The notes beneath the pieces were generated by a model. It did not search any database. It was not told where the DNA came from and was given only the letters and a program-made list of their open reading frames with translations. This document shows positions 1-9,200 of a stretch of 12,772 nucleotides of DNA, in pieces (position 1 is the stretch's first letter; every line of letters starts with the position of its first letter). The position numbers and the translations under genes are program-made. The DNA is from Pseudomonadota bacterium. GTDB lineage: Bacteria > Desulfobacterota > Desulfovibrionia > Desulfovibrionales > Desulfovibrionaceae. The stretch lies in assembly GCA_023460395.1 (NCBI GenBank), contig JAEWQB010000021.1, forward strand, positions 1 through 12,772, in the 5' to 3' direction.

Positions 1-2
1 AG

Positions 3-2063
3 GCCACCGCGTCCGTTACCGCCACCGGCAGCGGCACAATTCAAGTTCAAGCGGAGTACAATGGCGTCACCCAGCAGGTGACCATCACCGTGGACGCAAA
101 CTTCTCCATGGGACTTTCCGCAAGCCCTGACACCATTCAAAATGGCGAAACGACTCAACTTCGCGCCACTCTCACGGATAACGGGTATCCCGTGGACTCC
201 GCCAACATTCTTTGGTCCATCGTCAGCGGACCTGCATCACTCTCCACAAGCTCCTCATTGACAACTGGCGGACTTGCCACGGTGAATGTCACCGCCACAG
301 GCAGCGGTAGCATTGTTATCGAAGCAGAATACGACGGAATCATTAAACAAATAACCATCACGGTAAGCGCGGACCTTACTCTTGATCTGGATGGGGATGA
401 AACATCCCTGCTCACCGGGGAATCCGCAATACTGACGGCTACCCTCTATGACAACGGTATAGCCGTAGAAGCCGCTAACATCATCTGGTCTATACTCGGA
501 GGCTCCGGTGTGCTTTCCGATGCAACGTCTCCCACCGACGCTACGGGCGTAGCCCACTCGACAGTGACTGCTACGGCAAGCAATGCCAGCCTCATAGTCC
601 AAGCCACATACGGCAGCCTTACCCAGCAAATGACGATTTCACTCACGCCCGCATTCGCTATTGCGACGACCGCGGGGGCAAATCCCATCCTGAACGGCGG
701 ATTGTCCGTAATAAGCGCCACCCTGACCGACAATGGATATCCCGTGGATTCCGCGCTTGTTACCTGGGACGTGGTTAGCGGGCCGGGGACACTCTCTGGT
801 TCCTCGTCGCTCACTGTGGACGGAGTTGCCATAATAGACGTGGTTGCTACGGCAAGTGGCTTCATTCAAGTAAGAGCAACCCACGGCCTAGTTGCCGCCT
901 CGGCAACCGTACTTGTAAATAGCAACTTTGCACTCAGTATCAGTCCCAGCGCAGGAAGCATGCAGACCGGGAATACACAACCGCTCACAGCCATTCTCAC
1001 AGATAACGGGCTGCTGATGGATGGTGCCAATATTACATGGAGCGTTGTCGGCCCCGGAAGCCTCTCTACGTATTCCTCCACCACGGTTGCCGGACTAGGG
1101 AGCGTGATACTAGAAGCTACGGGTAGTGGTACAATTGTGATAGAGGCGGCCTACGGTGGTCAGACAGCACAAACGACGATTACTGTCACGGCAGATTTTG
1201 TTCTTGCACTGCAAGCCTCTCCGCTCACTATATATAATGGGGATACTGCGGCCCTTACCGCCATCCTTACAGACAATTCCGTACCTGTGAACCCTGCGAG
1301 TATAACGTGGGCGGTGGTTAGCGGACCCGGCACACTCTTCAGCCCCACCTCCAGTACAAACACCAGCGGAATTGCCTTGAACAATGTAACCGCCACGGGC
1401 AGTGGCTCCATTGTCTTGCGTGCCACATACGGAGCACTCACTACGGAAATAACCGTAACCGTTAGCCCTGATTACGCAATTGTGGTTGCGGCAAGCAACA
1501 CTTCCCCGACTAATGGCGACCTCGTGGCGCTTACCGCCACGCTTACGGATAATGGAATTGCCGTTCCAAGCGCCATCATCGACTGGAGTATTGAGGGAGG
1601 CACGGGTGATGGCACACTGACCAGTTCCACGTCCTCCACCAATGCCGGTGGACAGGCGACCAACACGTTCTCCACCTCCAAGGGCGGAACACAGACAATA
1701 CGGGCGACCTTATCTGCGGAATCCAGCATATTCGGCACCGTGGCGCTGACCATTGCCCCCGTGTATTCCTTGTCCATTATCCAGTCGGCAGCGACAATAC
1801 GCGTCGATTTACTCAATGCGAAAACGGAATTCACTGCTACCTTGCTTGATGGTGGAACAGCGGTTCAGGGTGCTGTGATCGAGTGGGACATTGGCGGATT
1901 GCTTGCCACCATCACGCCGTCTTCCACCACCAATGCAGCAGGCAATGCAAAAGCAACATTACAGGGACTTATCCTCAGTATTTCCGTGGGTGTTACTGCG
2001 CGGCTACAGGGTAATCCCGGCGTAACGGATACGGTATACGGATTGTTCCTCACACTGCTCTAA
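3..2063 (+). CDS. Large Ig-like (invasin/Big_1-type) repeat protein, 3' part only
   Basis: The frame is open from base 3 to a TAA at 2061-2063, giving 686 visible residues, and no start with a ribosome binding site is seen, so the gene begins upstream of the window. The visible protein is almost entirely tandem domains of about 91-99 residues: the last 33 residues of one unit, then seven units. Each unit has the same order: an aromatic-led strand, a T-A-x-L-T-D-N-G motif near position 22, an I-x-W-S/D-I/V strand near position 37, a G-P-G-x-L-S turn, an S-S/T rich stretch, a T-A-T-G-S-G turn, then I-x-A-x-Y-G and T-I-T-V at the end. This is the pattern of bacterial Ig-like domains of adhesins, invasins and some phage or S-layer proteins. 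No LPXTG, membrane anchor, beta-barrel or calcium-binding RTX repeats are visible at the C terminus, so display or secretion must depend on the missing N terminus or on partners. An extracellular adhesive or structural role is inference. Confidence 0.85.
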   Translation, partial: ATASVTATGSGTIQVQAEYNGVTQQVTITVDANFSMGLSASPDTIQNGETTQLRATLTDNGYPVDSANILWSIVSGPASLSTSSSLTTGGLATVNVTATGSGSIVIEAEYDGIIKQITITVSADLTLDLDGDETSLLTGESAILTATLYDNGIAVEAANIIWSILGGSGVLSDATSPTDATGVAHSTVTATASNASLIVQATYGSLTQQMTISLTPAFAIATTAGANPILNGGLSVISATLTDNGYPVDSALVTWDVVSGPGTLSGSSSLTVDGVAIIDVVATASGFIQVRATHGLVAASATVLVNSNFALSISPSAGSMQTGNTQPLTAILTDNGLLMDGANITWSVVGPGSLSTYSSTTVAGLGSVILEATGSGTIVIEAAYGGQTAQTTITVTADFVLALQASPLTIYNGDTAALTAILTDNSVPVNPASITWAVVSGPGTLFSPTSSTNTSGIALNNVTATGSGSIVLRATYGALTTEITVTVSPDYAIVVAASNTSPTNGDLVALTATLTDNGIAVPSAIIDWSIEGGTGDGTLTSSTSSTNAGGQATNTFSTSKGGTQTIRATLSAESSIFGTVALTIAPVYSLSIIQSAATIRVDLLNAKTEFTATLLDGGTAVQGAVIEWDIGGLLATITPSSTTNAAGNAKATLQGLILSISVGVTARLQGNPGVTDTVYGLFLTLL
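102..2060 (+). repeat. Seven tandem ~91-99 residue Ig-like domain repeats
   Basis: I place the unit boundaries at the aromatic or hydrophobic residue opening each first strand: 102-374 (91 aa), 375-653 (93), 654-926 (91), 927-1196 (90), 1197-1472 (92), 1473-1763 (97) and 1764-2060 (99). Bases 3-101 are the end of an earlier unit. Units 1-5 are close to each other in protein sequence. Unit 6 has a lengthened G-T-G-D-G loop and unit 7 is the most diverged, with the D-N-G motif changed to D-G-G and the T-A-T-G-S-G turn lost. At DNA level the units differ at many third codon positions, so the array is old rather than a fresh duplication. Confidence 0.85.
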
Positions 2064-2102
2064 CCGAAACAACTCCGCAAAAACCAGACGTATCAGCAAA
2101 AC

Positions 2103-2137
2103 ATAAGGCCCCCGGCAGCAACACCGTGGGGCCTTAT
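2103..2137. terminator. Bidirectional rho-independent terminator hairpin
   Basis: A perfect 10-bp stem, ATAAGGCCCC (2103-2112) with GGGGCCTTAT (2128-2137), is extended inward by a CGG/CCG stem with a one-base bulge. It lies between two converging genes, 39 bases after the stop of the Ig-repeat gene and 38 bases after the stop of rel. On the minus strand the stem is followed by GTTTTG, a short U tract. On the plus strand no U tract follows, so it probably works better for the rel transcript. Confidence 0.8.
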
Positions 2138-2175
2138 CTGTTGGCGAAAAAGGAAGAGCCAGTGACGCACCAGAA

Positions 2176-4326
2176 CTATTCCGCTGAGGAGAAGCGCACT
2201 ACCTCCAGCATGCCCGGCAGTGCGCGCAGCTTGTCGATGGTGTGATAGAGGTGGTCCACATCGCGCACTTCCAAGGTCAGCTCTATGGCGGAATTGCCAT
2301 CCACCGAAGAATGGAACGTGCCGGAATCAATATTGACGTTTTCGTTCGCCAGCAAGGTGCTGACACGGGCAAGGCCGCCCACCACGTTTTTAGAAATAAT
2401 GCGAATTCTCGCCGGGTACGGTTTGTCTTCAATTCCATCCCAGAAAACAGGAATGAGCCGTTCCGCTTCCAGCCCCTGCACGTTCGAGCAGTCCGAGGTA
2501 TGCACGGTCACACCGCGCCCCCGGCTGATGAATCCGACAATGGGATCGCCGGGAAGCGGATTACAACACTTGGCAAACCGCACCAACACGTCGTCCACGC
2601 CCTTAATGCTGACGCCTTCCGCAGCCTTCCGGGCAGAGGACGGCTCTGGAGCACGCACCTCTTCCACAACTGAAGCAACCGTTTCTTCCGGTTTAGGCAA
2701 CAGCCTGCGCAGCACCCGCTGCGGTGTTACCCGCGCATAGCCGACGTGGGAAAGCAAGTCTTCCGCAGTCTTCAGGGAAAGCTCAATGGCGATAGGCTCC
2801 AAGCCGCCTTCCTTGAGAACCTTTCCCAGATTAATACCCATGCGCCGCCCTTGCTTTTCCAGCATTTCCTTGCCTAACGAAATGCTGCGGGCACGCTCTT
2901 CCGTGCGGATGTAATAGCTTATCCGGGTACGGGCTTTGGCGGTTTTAACAAATTTTATCCAGTCACGGCTGGGGTGCCGGTTACTGTCCGTGATAATTTC
3001 CACGGTGTCGCCATTCTTAAGCGGCGTGCTCAGAGGTACCAGTTTGCCATTTACCTTGGCCCCGGAACAGTGGTCCCCCACCTGAGTATGAATGGTATAT
3101 GCAAAGTCCACCGGGGTGGCGTCTTCCGGGAGTTCCTTCACCGTCCCCTTGGGGGTGAAAACGTACACCTCGTCTTTGAACAGGTCGTACTTTAGTGTAC
3201 GCATGAACTCGCGGGAGTCGCTTTCCATCTTCTGCCAATCCAGCAGTTCGCGCAGCCACGTAAATTGCTTTACGTCCTTGGCTTTGACCTTGCCCCCTTC
3301 TTTGTACTGCCAGTGTGAGGCCAAACCATGCTCGGCAAGCTGATCCATTTCGCGGGTCCGTATCTGAATTTCTATACGCTCCGCTTCAGGACCGATCACC
3401 GTGGTATGCAGACTCTGGTACATATTTGCCTTGGGCATGGATATGTAGTCTTTAAACCGTCCGTGCACTGGCTTCCAGATAGCATGAACAAGTCCCAAGA
3501 TAGCATAACACTGCTTCACGTCGTCCACGATGACGCGAAACGCGATAATATCATGCACCTGATCGAGCGTCAGATTTTGCTGTACCATCTTGCGGTAGAT
3601 GGAATATCTGTGTTTGATGCGTCCCTTGATCTTGGCCGTCATGCCGTTTTCCACAAGCATGGCGTGGATCATGGACATCACACGCTCCATATACTCGCTG
3701 CCGGACTGTCTGTTGTTTTCCAGCCACTCGGTAATGGAGTTGTAACTGTCGGGCTTGAGATATTTAAAACTCAAGTCCTCCAGTTCCAGTTTGATGCGGT
3801 GCAAGCCAAGCCGGTTTGCCAGCGGCACATAAATGTCCAGCGTTTCCTGAGCGATAAGCTTTTGCTTATGATGCTTCTGGTAATCCAGCGTGCTCATGTT
3901 GTGCAGGCGGTCTGCCAGCTTCACAATAAGCACCCGCAGGTCTTCCGCCATGGCCAAAATCATTTTGCGGATGTTCTCCGCTTGCGCCTCTTCCTTGCTG
4001 TCGAAGGTCATAAGGCTAATTTTGGTCACGCCATCCACGATATCGGCCACGCCCTCGCCAAACTGAGCGTCTATGTCCTCTATTGTGGCACTGGTGTCCT
4101 CCACTGTGTCGTGCAGCAGGCCGGCGCAGATGGTGGCCTCGTCCATACGCAATTCCGCAAGCTTATAGGCCACAAACAGCGGGTGAGAAAGGTACGGCTC
4201 CCCGGAAAGACGTGTCTGCCCCGCGTGTGCGGCGGCTGAAAAAACATACGCTTTCTGTATCAGGGCCACGTCCGCGTCCGGGCGGAACTCCGTGACCTTG
4301 TCCAATATTTCCTGAATACGTATCAT
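2176..4326 (-). CDS. relA: Bifunctional (p)ppGpp synthetase/hydrolase (Rel, RelA/SpoT family)
   Basis: This 716-residue protein makes (p)ppGpp from ATP and GDP/GTP and hydrolyses it, setting the stringent response; it is cytoplasmic and acts with the ribosome. All domains of long Rel enzymes are present in order. The hydrolase domain is at about residues 25-180, with the metal-binding L-H-D (H72, D73) and E-D-T (76-78) motifs and H48. The synthetase domain is at about 230-345, with R-F-K-D at 290-293 and Y-Q-S-L-H-T-T at 303-309. TGS is at about 384-446, the Cys-rich domain has C587, C588, H609 and C613, and the C-terminal ACT domain is at about 637-713. R-x-K-D, not the E-x-D-D of monofunctional RelA, and the intact HD motif argue for both activities. 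The ATG at 4326 lies 4 bases after the stop of the peptide-binding protein gene, and a GAGG about 15 bases upstream lies inside that gene, so translation is probably coupled. It is often annotated relA or spoT; a single Rel-type name is also apt. Confidence 0.96.
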   Translation of the reverse strand: MIRIQEILDKVTEFRPDADVALIQKAYVFSAAAHAGQTRLSGEPYLSHPLFVAYKLAELRMDEATICAGLLHDTVEDTSATIEDIDAQFGEGVADIVDGVTKISLMTFDSKEEAQAENIRKMILAMAEDLRVLIVKLADRLHNMSTLDYQKHHKQKLIAQETLDIYVPLANRLGLHRIKLELEDLSFKYLKPDSYNSITEWLENNRQSGSEYMERVMSMIHAMLVENGMTAKIKGRIKHRYSIYRKMVQQNLTLDQVHDIIAFRVIVDDVKQCYAILGLVHAIWKPVHGRFKDYISMPKANMYQSLHTTVIGPEAERIEIQIRTREMDQLAEHGLASHWQYKEGGKVKAKDVKQFTWLRELLDWQKMESDSREFMRTLKYDLFKDEVYVFTPKGTVKELPEDATPVDFAYTIHTQVGDHCSGAKVNGKLVPLSTPLKNGDTVEIITDSNRHPSRDWIKFVKTAKARTRISYYIRTEERARSISLGKEMLEKQGRRMGINLGKVLKEGGLEPIAIELSLKTAEDLLSHVGYARVTPQRVLRRLLPKPEETVASVVEEVRAPEPSSARKAAEGVSIKGVDDVLVRFAKCCNPLPGDPIVGFISRGRGVTVHTSDCSNVQGLEAERLIPVFWDGIEDKPYPARIRIISKNVVGGLARVSTLLANENVNIDSGTFHSSVDGNSAIELTLEVRDVDHLYHTIDKLRALPGMLEVVRFSSAE

Positions 4327-4330
4327 ACAG

Positions 4331-6034
4331 TTACTTTGCTACCTCGTAGAGCCGCTCCGCAGCGGGAATCCACCAACGGTCCATGTTATGCTCTATGCCC
4401 GCAGGCGCTGGCTCCACGCCCCGTATACGTTTGTGAACAATAGGCAACGAGTAGGGAACATACAAAAAGCAGTAGGGTTGGTCTTCATGCAGAGCCTGCT
4501 GAATGCCGTCATATGCCTGCTTCCGCTTGGCCTGATCCAGCGTGGTCCGCCCCGCCTCCAGCAACTCGTCTACCCGCGGATTGCGGTATTTCACGAGGTT
4601 CAGCCCCCCCTCGCGAGTTTGCGACGAATGCCATACCGGCCATATATCCGGGTCTTGCAAGATATTCCAGCCAAGAATCATGGCGTCAAACCTGCCCTTA
4701 TCCACAAATTCCTTAAGAAAGGCCGCCCATTCCACAGTGCGGATTTTCACCGTTATGCCAACATCGCGCAGCATGCTTTGGATGATAGTCGCGGTTTTAA
4801 TGCGCTGTTCGTTGCCCTGGTTGGTCAAAATGGTAAACGCAAAAGGCTTGCCGTCATGATCAAGCACACCGTCATTATCCGTGTCACGCCAGCCTGCTTC
4901 TTCCAAAAGCTGCCGAGCTGCGGCAGGGTCATACGGATACTCTTCAATGGTGGTATTATAGACCCACGTTCCGGGTTTGTAGGGACCAATGGTGGACTCT
5001 CCCAGCCCCAATAACACCCCCTTAATCAATCCCTGCCTGTCTATGGCCATGGTAATGGCGCGGCGCACCCGCACATCGCCGAACAGCGGATTTTCCAGAT
5101 TATACCCCATGTAGCCATATCCGAAAGAAAGGTACTTGAACTTACGGAACCGCGCGTCCCAATCCGCCCCTGAGGTTTGATACAGATACTGCTGCGGTGT
5201 AAGATTCATCATGTCCAACTTTCCGGCCTTCAGCTCCAGAAACATAGTGGATAGGTCCGGGATGACCCGGTAAACCACCTCGCTGATGTAGGGCTTGCCT
5301 AAGAAATAGGTATCACTCGCCTCCAGCACAAGGCGTGTGCCGCGCACCCATTCCTTAAATCGGTACGGTCCCGCTCCCACAGGTTTCTGTGCCAGCGGAG
5401 TGGAGGTAATGTCCTTCCCCTCCAGCAGGTGCCGGGGCAAAATATCTTGCATCCACGTAATCAGCGCCCGCGAAAACGGCGTTTCGTACCGCACTTCAAA
5501 TGTGTAGTCGTCGAGCAACGTGAACTGTTTTATACGTAAAAAGTCGTCCGCATATGGGGTTGGGGTTTTAGGGTCGATCATGAGACGGTAGGTAAATTCC
5601 ACGTCCCGCGCGGTCAGCGGTTTTCCATCTTCCCAGCGAACATCCTTGCGCATGGTAATACGAATACGTTTTCCGCCGTCTTCCACCACATAGGATTCCG
5701 CCGCCCACGGCACGATATTCAAGTCCTTATCATACCGCAGCGGAGCCACGTATAAAAGACTCCCCACCGCATGCGACCCCGCGTCTGCGGAAAGCATGGG
5801 AATCATGCTTACAAAATCGCCTATGGTCCCCTGCACCAGCCTACCGCCATATTCCGGCGTTTCCGCCATGTGGGCAGTGCTGTTTTCCACCGTTACCGAA
5901 TCTTTTCCCGCCGTCTCCGCAGCGGGAACCGTATCGGAAGAGGGAGAGTCTCCACATGCCGCAAGAGACATGACCAAAAACATTACAAAAAAGAACCATA
6001 AAGTACGGCGTATTGGATATATAACCGGGGTCAC
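4331..6034 (-). CDS. Peptide/oligopeptide ABC transporter substrate-binding lipoprotein (SBP family 5)
   Basis: This 567-residue protein is a periplasmic solute-binding lipoprotein of the DppA/OppA type that would deliver peptides or similar ligands to an ABC importer. A lipoprotein signal is visible: arginines at residues 9-10, a hydrophobic core 12-24 and a lipobox L-A-A-C with the modified Cys at 27, followed by G-D-S. A Ser/Thr/Glu-rich linker runs to about residue 60. The SBP_bac_5 features include W-E-D-G-K-P-L-T-A-R-D-V at 134-145, P-V-G-A-G-P-Y at 218-224, V-R-R-A-I-T-M-A-I-D at 323-332 and an Asp-rich loop D-T-D-N-D-G at 384-389. The start is GTG at 6034, chosen because AGGAGG lies 11 bases upstream and the signal peptide follows directly. 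No permease or ATPase genes are nearby, so it may serve a transporter encoded elsewhere, and the ligand is unknown. The gene directly precedes rel. Confidence 0.92.
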   Translation of the reverse strand: MTPVIYPIRRTLWFFFVMFLVMSLAACGDSPSSDTVPAAETAGKDSVTVENSTAHMAETPEYGGRLVQGTIGDFVSMIPMLSADAGSHAVGSLLYVAPLRYDKDLNIVPWAAESYVVEDGGKRIRITMRKDVRWEDGKPLTARDVEFTYRLMIDPKTPTPYADDFLRIKQFTLLDDYTFEVRYETPFSRALITWMQDILPRHLLEGKDITSTPLAQKPVGAGPYRFKEWVRGTRLVLEASDTYFLGKPYISEVVYRVIPDLSTMFLELKAGKLDMMNLTPQQYLYQTSGADWDARFRKFKYLSFGYGYMGYNLENPLFGDVRVRRAITMAIDRQGLIKGVLLGLGESTIGPYKPGTWVYNTTIEEYPYDPAAARQLLEEAGWRDTDNDGVLDHDGKPFAFTILTNQGNEQRIKTATIIQSMLRDVGITVKIRTVEWAAFLKEFVDKGRFDAMILGWNILQDPDIWPVWHSSQTREGGLNLVKYRNPRVDELLEAGRTTLDQAKRKQAYDGIQQALHEDQPYCFLYVPYSLPIVHKRIRGVEPAPAGIEHNMDRWWIPAAERLYEVAK

Positions 6035-6096
6035 GTATCTCTTTGCCTCCTATGCTATTGCCAATTCCCGCAGATACGGTATTCTTGGTGTTGTAT

Positions 6097-6110
6097 GCGC
6101 AATAGTGCGC
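6097..6110. promoter_or_regulatory. Small palindrome, possible operator
   Basis: GCGCA (6097-6101) and TGCGC (6106-6110) form a perfect inverted repeat around ATAG. It overlaps the -10 box of the candidate minus-strand promoter, where a repressor could act. The arms are only 5 bases and can occur by chance, and no cognate regulator is encoded nearby. Confidence 0.25.
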
Positions 6111-6130
6111 GTAAACACGGTAAGTTTCAA
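6102..6130 (-). promoter_or_regulatory. Possible sigma70-type promoter for the SBP-rel transcript
   Basis: Read on the minus strand, TTGAAA (6130-6125) is followed after 17 bases by CACTAT (6107-6102), about 68 bases ahead of the GTG start at 6034. The -35 box is good and the -10 box is poor, so the call is tentative. Confidence 0.3.
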
Positions 6131-6149
6131 GTCAGGAAACGCTACCCTA

Positions 6150-6178
6150 TTGAAAATCGGGGTGAAATCGAATACTAT
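6150..6178 (+). promoter_or_regulatory. Sigma70-type promoter of the SNF2 helicase gene
   Basis: TTGAAA (6150-6155) and TACTAT (6173-6178) are separated by exactly 17 bases. Transcription would start near 6185, leaving a leader of about 80 bases before the start codon. The leader contains a weak hairpin, TCTCTT/AAGAGA with a 5-base loop (6219-6235), just ahead of the ribosome binding site. It is the best promoter match in the divergent region. Confidence 0.5.
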
Positions 6179-6250
6179 CGCTCTCCGCTCACGGTCAGGG
6201 GGGATCAAAAGCGGCACCTCTCTTTTTTCAAGAGACACATCCAGTTTGCA

Positions 6251-6256
6251 AAGGAG
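6251..6256 (+). promoter_or_regulatory. Ribosome binding site that fixes the SNF2 gene start
   Basis: AAGGAG lies 9 bases before an in-frame GTG (6266) and 12 bases before the adjacent ATG (6269). It supports a start here rather than at the far upstream in-frame ATG at 6095, whose extra residues are Arg/Lys-rich, resemble no domain and would span the promoter. Confidence 0.7.
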
Positions 6257-6268
6257 CCTCGTACAGTG

Positions 6269-9200
6269 ATGGACGAAGCATCGGCCAAAAGTCTGCTACA
6301 TACTCTCGTTGAAGAGAATATTCCCGAGTATATCATCGAAGGCTCACAGTATATCCTTGAATCAGGCGGTGTTCAAAAGATCAGTCTGAAGAAAAGCGAA
6401 GGGTACTGGGACATCGAGGGCACCATTCAGGGGGAAGATTTTCAGATATACTCGCCCAAGCTCACCGTGGACTTTGGCGAAGGATCCGTCAACTACCACT
6501 GCAATTGCCCGGAAGCCTTTTCCGGCGCATGCCGCCATGTGGGAGCGACCGCGCTTAAATTTCTTTCTTCACTGGAAACCAGAGGCGAAGGCGAAGTGGA
6601 TTCCGCCAAGCCTAAAAACGACTGGCGGCAAAATTTTCGTTCCTTCTTTTCCACCGCCATAGAACCGGAAGCAGGCCGCCACTACCTCATCTACCGTTTT
6701 CACCCGGAACCGGGGCGTCTTCAGGTTTCTTTTTTCCGCGCCCGGCAAAATAAATCTGGCCTGTCCACGGTGCATAACGAAACCACGCTGGAACAGATCA
6801 TTGAAAACCCGGACTGGTGCGAACTGTCGCCCAGCCTGCCCGTGGTCGCCCACCAGATAGGCCGCTACAACGACTATTACGGTCACCGCGTGGAAGTGCC
6901 GGATGGCCTGCTCACATGGTTTCTCTGGACCATAAAGCGGGAATATTACCTTTTCTGGCAGGATACCGACACCCCCTGCCGCATAGAAACAGGCACCATG
7001 GACCTGAAACTACGCCCCAAGCTCTCGGAAGAAGGCCTGAGCTTCGACGTTATGATCCGTAGTGAGGGCAAACCTCCGCAGTCTATTGTGGACAGCGATG
7101 TAACTTTCCATGGTCAGGTTCCCCTGTGGGTTTGCTGGAACAAAGGGTTCTACCCCGTGTACACCAGCCTCAGCTCTTCTCTGGTGCAAGACCTCGCCCT
7201 GCATCCGCCTGTTGTGGAAACAGAAGACATTCCCGAATTTCTGGACCGCGTATGGACGCAGCTTCCCTCCACCGACCTCTACGAACAAGAAGAGTTTCTG
7301 GAGCATATGGAGCCAATTTTCGTCCCCGCCACATATAATCCCAAACTCTTTCTGGACGAAGAAGGCTCGCTGCTCACACTGGAAATTCAGAATATTTACG
7401 AAACCATACACGGCGAATTTCTGCTGCCCGGTCCCAATCCCAGTTTCATGACCGGCAGCTACTCCTCTGAGGGGAACACCTTCCTCATCCGCCGCATGCA
7501 GGCTGAAGAAGCCGCCCTCACGGACCTGCTGCTTTCCATGAATTTTCAGCCCAGAAGCAACCGGATATGGTTTCTTGAGCCAGAAGAAGCCATCGCCTTC
7601 CTGCTGGATGCCTACCCCAGATTGGTGGAGCAATACCGCGTGTACGGGGAAAAGGCGCTTTCCAAATACAAAGTACGCCTCGCCACGCCCGCCATTTCCG
7701 CAAAAGTGGAATCCAACGAAGAAGAAAAGTGGTTCTCACTGGATATCGAGGTGGATTACGACGGGCAGCGTGTGCCCATTGAAACCATCTGGAAAGCGTG
7801 GGCACAAGGCAAACGCTATGTGCAGCTCAAAGACGGCTCATACACCAGCCTCCCGGAATCATGGCTGGAAAAACTGGCCCACAAGCTGCGAGCCATGGGC
7901 CTAGATACCGACAAGCCCCCCAAGGAGCGCTTCGAGCAATTTGAAGCCCCCGCGCTGGACAACCTGCTGGAAGACCTGCCGGAAGTAGAAACCGATTCTT
8001 TCTGGAATACACTGCGGGAAAAAATTCATTCATTCCGCGAGATACGGCAGCTCACTACCCCCGCCGGGCTAAATGCCACCTTGCGTGGGTACCAGACTCA
8101 AGGTCTTAGCTACCTGAATTTCCTGCGTGAATACGGGTTTGGCGGTATTCTGGCGGATGAAATGGGGCTGGGCAAAACCATCCAAACCCTTTCCTTTATC
8201 CAGCACATGGCGGAAAGAGGCGCCACCACGCCCAACCTTATCGTGGTGCCCACTTCCGTGTTGCCCAACTGGGACCGCGAAGCTGAAAAATTTGTGCCCA
8301 ACCTGCGCAGGCTCATCATTTACGGAACCCGGCGCGAAAACATGTTCAAACATATCGAAGAATCACAGCTTGTTATCACAACATACGCCCTGCTGCGCCG
8401 CGATTTGGAAGAACTGCAAAAGCACGAATTCAACTGCATCATTCTGGACGAAGCCCAAAACATCAAAAATCCGAACACCATCACCGCCCGTTCTGTTCGT
8501 AAGATCAAAGCGAACCAGCGGCTGTGCCTGTCCGGTACGCCTATCGAAAACAACTTGTTCGAGTTGTGGTCGCTGTTTGAATTCCTTATGCCCGGCTTCC
8601 TCGGCTCCCAGCATTCCTTCCAACGCGGCATCGTTAAACCCATCAAAGATGGCGATGCAGACACGCTGGATTACCTGCGCAACCGGGTAAAACCCTTTAT
8701 CCTACGACGCACGAAGTCCGAAGTTGCCAAGGATCTGCCACCCAAAATTGAAAACGTCCAGTACTGCGCCCTTGCGGAGGAGCAGGCGGAACTCTACGCC
8801 GCTCTCGCCACCAAGCTGCGCCAGCAGGTTCTTTCTGATGTGGACCAAAAGGGCATGGCTAAAAGCCAAATGTCCATTTTGGACGCCCTGCTCAAACTGC
8901 GGCAGATATGTTGCCACCCGCGCCTGCTCAAGCTGGATATGCCGGGATTTTCCACCAATTTGCCCTCCGGCAAGTTTGACGCCTTCAAGGACATGATCAC
9001 CGATATCGTGGAAGAAGGTCACAAGGTGTTGGTGTTCTCACAATTTGTTTCCATGCTGCACATCATCCGCTCGTGGCTCCAGATTGCGGATATCCCCTTC
9101 GCCTATCTGGACGGCACGTCCAAAGATCGTTTCGCGCAGGTGGACCTTTTCAACAACTCGCCGGAAATTCCCATTTTCCTTATTTCCCTGAAAGCGGGCG

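Noticed and set aside
102..2060. Regularly spaced repeats considered as a CRISPR or satellite array
   Set aside because: The periodicity is about 270-300 bases in a single open frame and is conserved at protein, not DNA, level; it is a domain repeat.
3328..4239. A 303-codon plus-strand open frame opposite rel
   Set aside because: It lies wholly antisense to the clear Rel hydrolase and synthetase domains, has no ribosome binding site and its product resembles no family.
2176..4326. Monofunctional RelA as the identity of the alarmone enzyme
   Set aside because: The hydrolase HD motif is intact and the synthetase carries R-x-K-D, both marks of bifunctional Rel/SpoT enzymes.
6050..6238. A 62-codon minus-strand open frame ending just ahead of the peptide-binding protein start
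   Set aside because: It has a GTG start with no ribosome binding site, overlaps both candidate promoters and has no recognisable motif. A leader peptide cannot be fully excluded.
6095..6265. N-terminal extension of the SNF2 helicase from ATG at 6095
   Set aside because: It covers the best promoter in the region and encodes a non-domain basic stretch, while a good ribosome binding site sits before 6266/6269.
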